A program made the position numbers and the translations under genes. Shown one piece after another: positions 1-11,240 of a DNA stretch of 64,000 nucleotides. The notes beneath the pieces were generated by a model, which saw only the letters and a program-made list of their open reading frames with translations, searched no databases and had not been told where the DNA came from. Position 1 is the first letter of the stretch, and each line of letters starts with the position of its first letter. Source of the DNA: Irpex lacteus (Eukaryota; Basidiomycota; Agaricomycetes; Polyporales; Irpicaceae); NCBI GenBank assembly GCA_001986395.2, contig MQVO02000007.1, positions 1 to 64,000 on the forward strand, given 5' to 3'.

Positions 1-1289
1 TTTTTTTGTTATAGTTATGTACATCAATAACACTTCAAAACTTGTCTTATAGATTATTTGAACAAAGGTAATTTTTATATATGAAAGTTCAAGTTAACAA
101 ACTTTTGTTACTGTTATTATACACATAAGTAATATTGTTACCGTTCTTACTATAGTAACTAATGTTGCTTATCATCATAATACCTCTTACACATAGTCAG
201 AAAGTGACACAACGACTAGTTCACCAAAATCTATTTTTATTCTCCAACTACTTGAGATTTGAATTGAATTGATGGTATTTTTGCCTCTTTTGCCATTTTA
301 GGAAGTCTATTTGATGGCATCAATCACATCAAAATTGATGGCAGTACCAATTTGACATGACACTTACGACAATGACATGAATTGCACTTAAGATATGTAA
401 GAAACAAAGTGCAGTCCATTCGAAGTCCATCTGTACTTGTTTTTGAGCTATGTAAGCGTGCTTATGTGTAATTCCACTCAGGCGCTGACCGGTCAGCGCC
501 TGAGTGGAAATCCAGGTAAGCAGTCTTAGGTCATATCTATAAGCTCTTGGTGTCATGTCATGTTATTTCATGTTATTGCCCTCATATCTCCATGAGTTTT
601 CATCCAATCTGCACGGTTTTTATATCAAACGAAAGCTACCGTTTGTGGGCATCTTTGATGTCATCATCACTGCACATATTTAAAGCAAATAGAGCGTCAA
701 ACGTATATCTCTACAAGAACAATAAAAATTATATTATCAGTAGCTTTCTACAGCAACAAAAGATAACTACAACACAATTGATGAGCCAATGTATTATTTC
801 TGCAACTTCATATTATTCTTGAGCATCATACAAATCAAATCGAGCAAGTTAAGAAAATGACTCAAAGAGGAGTCGAACTCGCAACCTTTTGAACTCAAGT
901 CTCACGCGTTCACTTTTGTCCACCTCCACATGTCTGAAGCCGGAGTCTGTCTGAGTTTGAAAACTCAGGTCGTCATCTCATGCTATCCAGCCCATATATA
1001 CTTCAATTTTAGTCCAAATCTTATGATAGTCGTGTCAAACGAAAGCTCTTGTTTTCAGCTATCTATCCGTATATACATTATATATCTTTATCTGAAGTAG
1101 TCATACATGAGAGTCCAAATATATATCTCACCTACAAAGCGCCCATATACAAGTCTTCCTTACGTTGTAGCAAGAGTGGTAACAAGCAGAACTCCCACGG
1201 TTTGGCAACGAAATCCGTCACTTACAAGCGCCGTAAATGCACCACCCCGGATTGAGACGATTCTTCTTCGTTTCACTCAGGAATCGTAA
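1..1289 (-). mobile_element. Helentron-like non-autonomous element, family 3 (3' end outside window)
   Basis: AT-rich repeat, homologous along its length to 6340-8074. Its 5' end lies on the right: read on the minus strand it begins TTACGATTCCTGAG, followed by a second arm GAATCGT, so ACGATTC...GAATCGT can pair. It contains a perfect 38-bp palindrome at 472-509 and a tRNA-like B-box (869-880). The right end abuts the interrupted DDE transposase gene at 1290, showing that the element inserted into that gene. No protein is encoded; short open frames here are not shared in register with the other copy. The 3' end with its hairpin is off the left edge. Element class is inferred from comparison with the complete copies further right. 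Confidence 0.75.
472..509. repeat. Perfect 38-bp central palindrome (family 3)
   Basis: The arms TTCCACTCAGGCGCTGACC and GGTCAGCGCCTGAGTGGAA meet with no spacer. It is the central palindrome of the first Helentron-like copy; the GGCGCTGACC core recurs in family 1 copies. Confidence 0.95.
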
Positions 1290-2792
1290 TTTTTGAGGCT
1301 GCCTTTTCACGCGCCTTCTTATCTCGAGCCTTCTGCGACATCTTGCAGTCCTGACAAATCCCGGACAGGCTTTCGTCCTCCATTCTTCTCTCGCATCCAC
1401 TCATAAAGACCACGCTCCTCGAGAATGATGCGCATTCCTTTGGGCTGTCCTCTGAATGCATAATATTGGTGAGTGGGGGAAAATCATCAGAAAAATTCAT
1501 AGTTTGACGTTGACCGTGAAGCTCCGGATTAGGGTTATCCATGGGAATTGTTGTGTCGTGCATGCATCGCAGTGCACCGCCCAGGCTTCATGTTCATCTT
1601 ACGTGCGTGGAGCGAGTTCGATGCGAAGGCTTCATGCCCAGTTGAGTGATCGAAATAGACTGTGGCTATGGCATCGGGGAAGAGATGCTCAAAAATCTTA
1701 ATCATGTTTCGCAGCTGTTTTCACGGTGAGTCCAGAGCAGATAGGTTCCGATGATGCCAGCTTACTTGATTTAGCAGCTTCTCAGCTGTCCAATATCCAT
1801 CGTAGTTCTTCTCCGGATAAATTATCTCACGCGTGTCGTATGCAGGCAGTCTCTCCGCACGGGGGAGGGACTCCTGATGCTTGATCTGCTCTGGTGAGAG
1901 GCAAAGACGACCTGTATCTTCAACAACAAAGTCTGACACATGGATCAGCCATCCTTGCCTCTGTTTTTGCAACAATACCCTGCCTTCTTGACACCACGCC
2001 CATTTTGCAAAATTGCCGACGTGAAAGATGGACTCATCTTGAAAACACCGCAATGTGGCGCTTTTCTCTGGGCACCAGATTCAGTGCGGTTGGCTCCAGG
2101 TTTTTGTCATCGTATTGGGTGCGGTAGCTATACAGTGATGGGTAAGTATGCTTGCTGGCATGAACTATTAGCTCACCGCTCAAGAGACTTGATTTCTTTG
2201 ACAAACTTCTTCCGGCACTCCACAACATCTGGCCGCTCATGACTATCAACATAGACCCCTTTTGTGACAAGTCTTTGTTCGTATCCGAGCTTTTGTAACC
2301 AACGACGAGCTGTGCCTTCCGAAATCGTCGATCCTGCAAGGTTGAGTCCAAGATTGGGAATGATTTCGTTGTTAGCTTGTTTCATTAACTTTAAGGGCAT
2401 GATCTGCGGATAACCTGTGAGTCTAGAGTTGTTGCAGGGTTTGTAATGAACTTACTTCACCGTCAGCAAGGACTGTCAAATAGCGATGCACTGCAACGGC
2501 AATATGCTCGTTGTTGAGATGTGAAGGATGCGCATGATGCTTTCCTGTGCAACTTGGCGGGAGGGTACCAAATCAATGGACATAAAGTTTTCAAATGACG
2601 CAACTGATGTGCAAAGTAAGCCCCTCTTCCCACTGACCGAGCGATGCTCAAGCTCGCACGCTGAGCAGGGTTGCTGATGCGGGGATTTAACTTCATCTTT
2701 GTATACAGCTCAAGATACATCTTCAAGGTGTGTATCAAGGTGTGTAACTTGAATAGAGCAGCCGCTGACTTATGTTTCTTTGCCATCTTGAT
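1290..2792 (-). pseudogene. Tc1/mariner-like DDE transposase, C-terminal half, broken
   Basis: Minus-strand continuation of 4229-5005 across a hAT insertion; the frame is continuous when the hAT element and one 8-bp repeat are ignored. Recognisable in order are a helix-turn-helix-like stretch (ARRWLQKLGY), the signature GVYVDSHERPDVV, the first catalytic Asp in FQDES (about 2030-2041), the second in YFDHST (about 1640-1657), and a Cys-Cys tail with CQDCK. At least two GT-AG introns are visible, for example the 51-bp one ending at 2401. Frameshifts occur before QDES, after the second Asp and in the region near 1400. The third acidic region is missing because a Helentron-like element begins at 1289. 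The family resembles the basidiomycete 'DDE superfamily endonuclease' group; the Tc1/mariner assignment is from recall. Confidence 0.8.
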
Positions 2793-4236
2793 CAGTGTTC
2801 CGAAAGTCAAGTCAAGTCACCAAAGTGGTCATGACCCGGGTCAATTGACCCCCATGTTTACCGGTCATTTGACGGGTCAAGATCAGGTCAACGCCAGCGA
2901 CCTTCCTAATTCGGTACTCCGATCATGACTCGGCGCTAGTAGAATCGCCACCCCAGCAACATTCGACATACTCGCTCTCAGTGTCTATCCATTCCTGACA
3001 TGGCTGGCATGGCTCGCATACACTGACAATACTTCTTCAAGGATGGTATCGGAATTTTTGAGATGATAAGTGGCACAAAGCGGCCTGGTGCGGGCCTGCG
3101 ATGATACTCGACTGCCAGTGCACTAATCAAGCATCATAGTTCACGGATTCCTCAGTCTCTCTCCGACCAGAAGCTCTTCTTCGAAGCCTGGGTGTGTACT
3201 ATTTACCTGTGCTAGAATGCATGCTAATTTTTATGCAGTCTTCGACGAAGTACAGCCAATCTATGGTAAGGTCAAACTGACTGGCTACTTCGAGAGTGCT
3301 CGCTCATCACAGGTGAAAGACGGGGTGGACGAGGGGCTCTATCTACTACACTAGGGCAACATGTGCTGAAAAAACTAGCAGGGAGATAGGCAATCTACCA
3401 TATTTATTCGTAGGTTTGTGCTAAGACTGGGATTATCCAATATACTCGTATTATAATGTGTTCTTCACGACACCTGAACTCTTTCAGATCCCACCCGGAT
3501 CCCTAGCTTATCAGCCTTCTATAGCAGCTGTGACATATCCCCAACCACCTTCGATGCCAATGCAACAGGATACTGGGCTCTTGCGCTAGGCAACAAGTCA
3601 GACACTACAGGATCAGTGCCTCTTTTCGCACCCGAAGAGACCTTGGCCGTAGCAGTTTCACCATTGGTGACGGTCAGTTCAACCGACGATACGAAGAAAC
3701 TATCGAAAAGATGGCAACGGCTACGGCTACGGCTACGACGACAACGTCCCATGGGCCCACGACCTCGAGCTCGATCCCTGAACCGAAACACAACGGAGCA
3801 TCCTCGACTGAAGTCACTCGACCATTTGTCGCCTTTCCGTGAGCGCGATAGACCGGGCGCTGAGTCAGATATGTATACTAGTATTACGGTTCGTGCGGAG
3901 GTGCGAGAATGAGCTGGAGGCATTTTTTTGGATTTACTAGACGGTCAGCCCGCCTTTTGTTTGGCTGTCACAAACATGGCCCAGCAGCATACCCTGGAAT
4001 TATTCACGTATCGCAGGCATACATTGTCTTTGTCTCATTTCTAATGCAATGAGTTATACATGTAGTACTTGGTCTCTTCACTTTGATTGCGAGCACTGGC
4101 GCGAATGGCCAGGGAATACCCAACTTCATGCGGCAGGGTCAACATAAGGTCGTGATGCGGTCATGACTTTGGTCATGAAGTCACTGACCGCGTGACCTCG
4201 AGTCATGACTGGGTCAACTGGAACACTGATCTTGAT
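2785..4236. mobile_element. hAT-type element (1.44 kb) with 8-bp TSD, non-autonomous
   Basis: The element proper is 2793-4228. It begins CAGTGTTCC and ends GGAACACTG, and is flanked by the exact 8-bp direct repeat ATCTTGAT (2785-2792 and 4229-4236). Both ends carry dense GGTCA/TGACC motifs (2805-2900 and 4130-4222), as expected of subterminal transposase-binding repeats. Removing the element plus one ATCTTGAT rejoins the surrounding transposase reading frame. No transposase is encoded. The interior holds what looks like a spliced fragment of another gene (see 3150-3800). Superfamily follows from the 8-bp TSD and the CAGTG terminus; confidence is high for the boundaries. Confidence 0.9.
3150..3800 (+). 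other. Possible captured gene fragment inside the hAT element
   Basis: Plus-strand coding-like blocks are separated by sequences with intron form: a block ending GAAGCCTGG before GTGTGT (3190) with an acceptor TATGCAG at 3233-3239, a short block ending before GTAAGG, and a longer block after CTTTCAG (about 3481-3487). The last block gives an open frame with FYSSCDISPTTFDANATG and then a Ser/Thr-rich stretch. I do not recognise the protein. It could be a secreted or surface protein fragment, but that rests only on composition. The blocks are too short to exclude chance. Confidence 0.35.
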
Positions 4237-5005
4237 TAGCTTCTCAAGACGAAGGCGGACATTATCTTCCATAGAGCCCCCCTCCTCAATCTTGTCTCCA
4301 GCAGGGCCCAAAAAGACTGCAGCTTGTGCGAGCTTATCACGCCCCTCGAGATCTGTTGCCGGAGCCTGAATGACAGAAGGTGCATGTTCAACTGTCACTC
4401 TCTCATCAGAAAACAAGTCCAGGGGCGCAATAAGGTTTGCAAGCCGCAAGCGGGGGTGAGGGGGCTCTTGGGCGGAAGAAATTGTCAACACGGGCGCATC
4501 CTGCTGACGCAGCCCTGTATTTGGCCTTGTGCTTGTAAACAGTGGATTTCGCCGCACCAGAGTAAGTTGATCTTGCCCTCAGTAAAGGTGCCGCTCGGCC
4601 TGGGGCCAGTTTCTGTTTAGTGACAGCGGTGAGCTCATCTCGTGTCACTTTATATTCTTAACACGACACACCTGATCCAATGTCTTCTTCCAGAACTCCT
4701 TTGTCAGTTCAACAGCCTCACCGACTACAGCTTCCTCACGCTGAGCAAACTTCTCAGCAAGGTCTTCCTCATCTAAAGCTTCATCATCGGACTTCTCCTC
4801 CATTTCATCAGCCAAGAGGCTGAACTCTCCCACCAAGTCACAAGTTTCCTCATCACTGTCGACATCATCAATGTCCTGCGGAACAAAGTCCGGATCGATG
4901 TGTAGGGCCTCTATGCTATCAAGAAGCAGGCCTCTATCAAAGTACTGAGAGCCTGCAGCTCTTTGCGACCGTGCAAGTCAGACTCTTTTGCGCGGACGAG
5001 CCATG
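4229..5005 (-). pseudogene. Tc1/mariner-like DDE transposase, N-terminal part, broken
   Basis: The minus-strand start is ATGGCTCGTCCGCGCAAAAG at 5005, and that frame stops after eight codons, so at least one frameshift is present. Downstream are an acidic stretch (about 4645-4900), then STVYKHKAKYRAA and a basic/proline region, then a helical segment ending in EKLIKI, which is cut by the hAT insertion. The same frame resumes at 2784 with MAKKHKSAAALFK on the other side of the insertion. This N-terminal layout (acidic segment, YKHKAKYR motif, variable Pro-rich linker) matches basidiomycete members of the family as I recall them. Inactive. Confidence 0.7.
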
Positions 5006-5527
5006 CGAGAGACTGAGTAATTTAGGTTGTAAGTCTTAATCACGCAGACACGTAGCTAAGTGATACACTGTGCATAACAATATAAAAATATTTTGTTGTA
5101 AAAATTGAGAATAGACGCCCAAAATCCAAAATTCAGATTTACGCTCATTTTGGCCGGTTTCCCTCCTAATCTCAAAGGACGAAGCCTCCGTCTCAATTTT
5201 GGGCGCTCCCGAGAGGTGTTGGGTCTATCCAGTTTGCACTGTATGTTGTACTTTATCTACTTCAGAACTAGGGCGAGATAGAAACAGTTGTCGAAGGCGT
5301 AGCGGGGTTGGAGTCCATGTGCCATGTTGTTTAGGGAGTCTGTGGGTGTAGGCACGTTCGGCAAGTATGTCGCATTGGGTGAGGTAAAACATCTGTGGTC
5401 TAGGTCATGAAATACGTGCAGTCTCCTGGGTGGCCCCTGACGAGCTTGGAGCATCTGTTCTGTGTACGACATCGCGTTTGACTGTGATATACTTGCATAT
5501 GTCAGAGGTGGTTCTAAATTTGATGTA
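5006..5527. other. Unassigned flank with a distant inverted repeat
   Basis: Contains the 10-bp inverted pair CGCCCAAAAT (5116-5125) and ATTTTGGGCG (5196-5205) about 70 bp apart, possibly a remnant of a transposon end. A 71-codon minus-strand open frame at 5257-5472 has no recognisable domain. No other feature seen. Confidence 0.4.
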
Positions 5528-6049
5528 AGACGACTCAGTGTTGTACGGTCAAAGTCACGGTTACCATGGTTCAGTTATAAATTTAACGGTTATTTAACCA
5601 AGTTACGTAGTTATCGTCGGTGACCGTAACTCGGGGGACTTGCCGAAGCAGCCCTGTAGCCAATCACAGCTGCTGTCGGCAACATACGGATCCACCGGCC
5701 CGGAGATTAGTTCCATCGGGCATTTGATGCGCGCTTCAGAGGCGATAACTTCCGCCACGTGCGCTAACTTCAGCTGAGGCAGAAGAAAGCTGATAATACA
5801 TCACTATGCACTACTCAAGCTTTAATATTTGGTACATAGACACATGTACTCGTTACAGAGATGGCTTTGTCAGAAATATTGTCTACTTTCTGTATGATAC
5901 GGATTTAATCGCTCAGAAACACTTTTAGCGCCCGCTGTGCCCCACGGTTAACAAGCGGTTAAGTTAATTTGACGGTTAACGGTTACCAAAGTTACTAACT
6001 ATGGTAACTTTATAACTTAACTGTTAACCCGCACAACGCTGAGACGACT
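5528..6049. mobile_element. hAT MITE, 506 bp, with 8-bp TSD
   Basis: The element spans 5536-6041. It begins CAGTGTTGTACGG and ends CCGCACAACGCTG (inverted: CAGCGTTGTGCGG, 11 of 13 matching). It is flanked by exact 8-bp duplications AGACGACT at 5528-5535 and 6042-6049. Both subterminal regions are rich in GGTTA/TAACC motifs. The first 13 bases of the left end nearly match the ends of the intact hAT element at 16892-20697, so that transposase is a candidate driver. It is non-coding. Confidence 0.9.
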
Positions 6050-6339
6050 AACCTTTCATGATTTGTGAATTGCTGGTTTTTGGTCTCAATCCAGAATAAA
6101 GTTGTCAATGTCTTCTATCGTTTTTCAATACATAGTATTGGTTAGAATATTACTATCTACGTACTTGCAGATATGTTTATTATTTTCGGACGTCTGTGAA
6201 ATTCAGCTGTTCAGACGCGGATAATCTTCGATTATGGCATTATCCGGCGATTGTCCTGACACGAATAATTTCTCAGTTCCGCAGTGACTGATATCTTGAC
6301 TATGATATTATGTTTCAGAGAGAGTATATAATAAATAGT
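6050..6339. other. Unassigned spacer
   Basis: Nothing recognisable. Homology to Helentron-like family 1/3 copies becomes visible only from about 6340. Confidence 0.4.
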
Positions 6340-8074
6340 CTATATCTAATGAATAATGAACTATGACTAAATTCTGAGTATAAATTTAGAATCCTAGAAA
6401 ACATTCAGTCCAGAAAACATATACTTGTAGTTTCATAAAAAAAATATCAATGTCATGTGATCTGACTTAAAATGTATAAAATGTCAAAATAAGCGCCCAA
6501 ATAATCTACTGATCCTATTGCCTTTTTAGGCAACTCTTATATTTCAATATACTACGAGCTAGTTTTTTGATTTGATTGAACGTAAACATTAATAACAATT
6601 TAAACATATATTAGATATGATATAAAAGCAGTTACATGCATTTTGTCCCCTACCTTCCATATTATTCTTATGTACGTAAGTAATTTATATACCCTAATAG
6701 CACATTCAAACTTACATTACATTTCATTTAATCATACTTCAGATCAAGTTCAACGTGTTTCAATTTTTATGTTTCAACTTCTTGTATATTGACTTTTCTT
6801 ACTCTCATTACAAACCCAATTGATATTATTTACTTTACCAAGACTTCAAAACTTACCTTGAAGATCATTCAAACAGAGGTACTTTTTGTATCTTGAAGTT
6901 TTAGTTAACAAACTTTTGTTACAGTTATTACATACATAAATAGTATTGTTACCTTTCTTACTAGAGTAACCCATAATACTTACTGTCATAACATCTTCTA
7001 TATATGACTGCAGTCACTAGGAAGTGATGTGACAGCTGGCTCAACAAAGTCTATCTTTATTCTCCAACTACTGGCAGTTTTATTTGAATTGATGTCATTT
7101 TTGCTCTTTTTCCCATTTTAGGAAGTCCTTTTGATGACATCAATCACATCACTATTGATGGCAATGCTAGTTTGACATAAAACTGAAGAAAATCCCATGA
7201 ATTACACTCACGATATGCAGAAAACAAAGTGCAGCCAATCTGCACTGGTTTTTGAGCTATGTAAGCATGCTTATGTGGATTTCCACTCAGGCGCCAACTA
7301 GTCAGTGCCTAAGTGGAAATCGAGGTAAGCAGTCTTAGGTCATCTCTGTAAGCTCTTGGTGTTATTTTATCTTATTTTATCTTATATCTCCATGAGTTTT
7401 CATCCAATTTGCACGATTTTTATATCAAACGAAAGCTACTTTTTGTGGCTATCTTTTGATGGCATTATTGTTGCACAGGTTTATAGCAAATAGAGCGTCA
7501 GGCATATATCTGTAGTAGAACAATAAAAATTATATTATCAGCAGCTTCCTACAGCAACAGAAAATAACTATAAAACAATTGATGAGCCACTGTATTGTTC
7601 CTGCAACCTCAGATTATTCTTGATCATCATACAAATCAAATTGAGCAAGCTAAGAAAATGACTCAAAAAGGAGTCGAACTTGAGTCTCGTGTGTTCACTT
7701 TTGTCCATCTCCACATGTCTGAAGCCAAAGTTTGTCTGAGTTTGAAAACTCATGTTGTCATCTGATACTATCCAGCCCATATATACTTCACTTTTACTCC
7801 AAATCTTATGATAGTTGTGTGGAACAAAAGTTCTTGTTTTCAGCTATCCATCAATATATGTATTATATATCTTTATCTGAAGTAGTGATACGTGAGAGTG
7901 CAAATATATACCACACCTACAAAGCGCCCATTTGCAAGTCTTTCTTATGCTATAGCAAGAGCAGTAACAAGTAGAATTCCCACAGTTTGCCAACAAAATG
8001 TGTTACTTACAAGCGCTGTAAATGCAGCATGCGAGATTATGACGATTCTTCCTCGTTGCACTCAGGAATCGTAA
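6340..8074 (-). mobile_element. Helentron-like element, family 3, 3' end degraded
   Basis: Homologous to 1-1289. Read on the minus strand, its 5' end is TTACGATTCCTGAG at 8074, with the pairing arm GAATCGT further in. It holds an imperfect central palindrome (7279-7320), a degraded tRNA-like B-box near 7670 and AAGCGCCC motifs near 6492 and 7920. The left (3') boundary with its hairpin is not recognisable, so the start coordinate is only where similarity to other copies begins. The 5' end directly adjoins a Helitron Rep fragment at 8076, suggesting insertion into that older element. Confidence 0.7.
7279..7320. repeat. Imperfect central palindrome (family 3)
   Basis: The arms ATTTCCACTCAGGCGCC and its near-complement GTGCCTAAGTGGAAAT surround a short unpaired centre. 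It is the counterpart of 472-509, decayed by several substitutions. Confidence 0.85.
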
Positions 8075-8075
8075 T

Positions 8076-9259
8076 CAAAAACATTAACTTTTCACTCTCT
8101 TCACTATTTTTCATCTTCCATTCATGTTTGATAATGTATTCCACATCTCATATCCACTCAGATTCCTTTTTAGCCTTAGCTGCGCTATTCTTTCCAACTT
8201 TGTTTTGTTAGAAAAGCGTATCCAGTTGTAAAGATTGACACTTTCATATTTTCGCGGTCTAAACATGTAATCAAGGATAGGTGATATTCCAACAACGTCT
8301 TGTAGGTTTTCGATCATAACCACTTTTTGTTCTTGGTAATCAGGTGGATTGCTGTCAACATTCATTTTTGTTTCATCAGAGCTTTCAGAAATCCAATCAC
8401 TGTTTACTTCATTCACATATGACTTCTGATAAATTTTTGAAATTGATGACTTGTATAGTGATCCGAATGACTGAGTAAATACTGATGCCATGGGAGATCC
8501 TATTTCACTTTTGGCAGTTAGTGAGTTTACAACCTTTGTGATTACTAATCTGCCTTTTTTCATTCTTTCTTCACCCTTAACTGGCTCCTCCATGTTTTTA
8601 GCAAATACAGTCTTAACAGCATCAAAAATAACATGTGTTCTTAACAGGGACTTGGTAATGTAATCAGTCACATATGCTATCACCGATTTCAATGCAGTAC
8701 CAGATAGCAAGCTTGTCACATCGGTATTACAGCGAAGCAAGTACGTAAGAGTAGGCGTGAATGTATTACCCATGCTTGACATTTTATTAAAGCACCTGAT
8801 TCTGTATCAACAGCTGTTTCTGCTTGTAGTTCTCGAGGAAACCTGGCTTTGCAGATGCGATATTTATTATCCAAACAGTTATTCTTGAAACATTTATGGA
8901 TATTAGATGCATATAGTATCTCATCAGTCTCCTGTTGTATTTGCCTGTCCCATTCTAGTGCTTCTACACAAGTGCTACATTTCATGCATTTTTGATCGCA
9001 AAATAGTTTAGTTTTCTGTGGTAAGGTTAGTGTTGGATGTATTTTGTTTGAACTGTCATTGTACTTTGTTTTGATATGTTCATCCAGTTCACTCATTGTT
9101 CCAGTTGTAAATCTCCCCTGATGACAGTATTCTAAATACTGCACCATATGTTTCTGAAAGTCTGACTTGGCATCCATAATACGTTCTCTGAGCTCTTGGG
9201 GTGTTAAGCTATTTTGAATCCATACAAGTGTATGCATGTGAAGTGTCAGCCTGCCTTCC
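8076..9259 (-). pseudogene. Helitron Rep (Helitron_like_N) fragment
   Basis: Minus-strand protein fragment with the HUH nuclease motif in GRLTLHMHTLVWI (close to 9259), then FQKHMVQYLEYCHQG and CKARFPRE. After a frameshift near 8780 come NTFTPTLTYLLRCNTDVTSL and IAYVTDYITK. These are typical of the Rep half of basidiomycete Helitrons; the Rep starts rolling-circle transposition by nicking DNA through catalytic tyrosines. The reading frame is broken at about 8716-8782 and ends at a stop at 8111. The N-terminus is cut by a copia LTR at 9260, the C-terminal Rep region is lost, and no helicase domain remains. It is the only rolling-circle Rep relic in the window. It cannot be shown to be the partner of the Helentron-like repeats. 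Confidence 0.85.
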
Positions 9260-11146
9260 TGTTGAATATAGTGCTGTTGCTTTCCGCTTATTTTGCTTTT
9301 ATTATGGTCATTTTCACTCCTTTTATCACTCACACATGGTCTATCCCACTCCACAGTAGTGTTAGTATTTTTCTCGCATTTTTCCTGTTTTTTCCCAAGT
9401 CTCTGTGGCCATATTTGTGCCCCACTACAGTGTAGACTTGGACTTTGCAGTTTCTGCGCTCCTGGGCGCTTTGTACGGCATTTGCCGCGTTTAAGCACCC
9501 TGAGTCGCTCATCCTGCAGCCTGAGACCTCTAGGCAACCTCTAGTTGCTCATCTCGATCTGCAGGTATGTTGTTGTGTATATTCCTCAATATTATGCTAG
9601 TTGCTCATCTCAGTCTGACGTCCTAGGCCCTAGTTTGGTCGAGTTAAGCTCCCAAATTAAGTGGTTATGAGCCCCGGCCCCTCTGTGGCCACTACATCCA
9701 AACTACATCGCATCAATCCAGCCCCTTCCCATTGTCCCTTCGCTCCAAATCTTGTATCATTCGATTCTACTCGTCTGTGGCTATCTACTGGTGCAAAAAT
9801 CAGGCCGATTCGTCAAGAACTCCGTTCCCCATCGCCTTATCAGTCTTTCCTGGCCCCTATCTTGAAATTTTCGCCCCCTGAAGCCATTTCTTCGCCTCTG
9901 GCCCATTTCCCTCGCCTCGTGTTGTCTCTACTCGCCTTCTACCACCTCCCAGACTCTATCGCCCACTATGGACTCTCAAACGTCCTCTGGACCGTGCTTT
10001 CCTCTGGACCGTGCTTTCCTGCCCTCAAGACTGGCAACTACCCTCAGTGGCCTGGAGACATGAGGGCCTGGCCAATGAGTAAGGGGCTGTGGGGGCTGGT
10101 CAAGGGAGATGAGAAGGAGCCTGTTGCAGTGGTGTTGAATATAGTGCTGTGAGCACATGCTTTCCGCTTATTTTGCATTTATTATGGTCATTTTCACTCC
10201 TTGTATCACTCACACATGGTCTATCCCACTCCACAGTAGTGTTAGTATTTTTCTCGCATTTTTCCTGATTTTTCCCAAGTCTCTGTGGCCATATTTATGC
10301 CCCCACTATAGTGTGGACTTGGACTTTGCAGTTTCTGCGCTCCTGGGCGCTTTCTATGGCATTTGCCGCGTTTAAGCGCCCTGAGTCGCTCATCCTGCAG
10401 CCTGAGACCTCTAGGCAACCTCTAGTTGCTCATCTCAGTCTGCAGGTATGTTGTTGTGTATATTCCTCAATATTATGCTAGTTGCTCATCTCAGTCTGCA
10501 GTCCTGACGTCCTAGGCCCTAGTTTGGTCGAGTTAATCTCCCAATCTAAGTAGTGGATGATTCGAAGCCTACTGAGGCGAGAGGAAGTCTAGGACGGATT
10601 GGCAGGACAGGACGCTCAAGGCAGCTGGTGAGCTTTATTTGGACGCCATTGAAAACGACCCTGTCAAGATCTGGGCCAAGCTCGCCTCTGTACACCTCCA
10701 AAAGGTAGGGACCCTGGAGCGCGTTTCAACGCTTGCGAGTCATTCTTCTCCATCCAGATGCGTCCTGGGGAGTCCCTGTCCGATCTCATGACCAGGATCG
10801 ATGCTGCCATGCTCAGAGTGAAGAATCTTCGCCCAGACACCTACATCAAGGGAGAGTGTTGACTAGTCCTTTGAGCACATGCTTTCCGCTTAGTTTCCTT
10901 TTATTATGGTCATGTTCACTCCTTTTATCACTCACATATGGTCTCAACAGTAGTGTTAGTATTCTTCTCGCATTTTCTCTGATTTTTCCCAACTCTTTGT
11001 GGTCATACTTATGCTCCCACTGTAGTGTATTCTTGTATCTAGCAGTTTCTGCACTCCTGAGTGCTTGGTACGGCATTTGCCGCGTTTAAGCGCCCTGAGT
11101 CGCTCATCCTGCAGCCTGAGCCCTCTAGGCAACCTCTAGTTGCTCA
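9260..11146 (+). mobile_element. Internally deleted copia element with nested solo LTR
   Basis: Plus-strand order: 5' LTR (9260-9662, beginning TGTTGAATATAG), primer-binding-site-like GGTTATGAGCCCC, leader, start of gag, nested solo LTR (10133-10551), gag continuation with small deletions (10552-10846), a polypurine-like GGGAGAG, then a 3' LTR starting at 10857 and cut at about 11146. The internal deletion joins gag to the sequence before the 3' LTR at a shared CTACATCAAG-like stretch. A tandem duplication of CTGGACCGTGCTTTCC in gag (about 9990-10020) is shared with the fragment at 20952-21226. It cannot encode any enzyme. Inserted in the Helitron Rep fragment. Confidence 0.85.
10128..10556 (+). 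mobile_element. Solo copia LTR with 5-bp TSD
   Basis: A 419-bp LTR (10133-10551), TGTTGAATATAG...CTAAGT, flanked by the exact duplication AGTGG (10128-10132 and 10552-10556) and interrupting gag. This defines the LTR borders used for all other copies. Each LTR contains two direct copies of TAGTTGCTCATCTCAGTCTG separated by about 45 bp. Confidence 0.93.
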
Positions 11147-11240
11147 CCTGCTGGCATCTCGGCTGTGGGACAGTACACAGGTTGAACCATGCCTTCACCA
11201 ACCTACTCCTTCAGCTAATACAACCTCAAATCGATGTGCT

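Noticed and set aside
836..930. Possible tRNA gene on the minus strand
   Set aside because: Has a B-box and an anticodon-arm-like stretch but no paired acceptor stem or clear A box; kept only as a tRNA-like module.
3519..3923. 134-codon antisense open frame in the 1.44-kb hAT element
   Set aside because: Low-complexity Arg/Ser translation; the plus strand has better coding and splice features.
1290..5005. Calling the DDE gene a hAT transposase because a hAT element lies within it
   Set aside because: The hAT borders are exact and the interrupted frame has QDES, FDHST and HERPDVV motifs of a different DDE family.
5257..5472. 71-codon minus-strand open frame as a gene
   Set aside because: No domain, intron context or homologous copy in the window.
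7568..7780. 70-codon minus-strand open frame in a Helentron-like copy
   Set aside because: Not in register with the homologous region at 700-1050.
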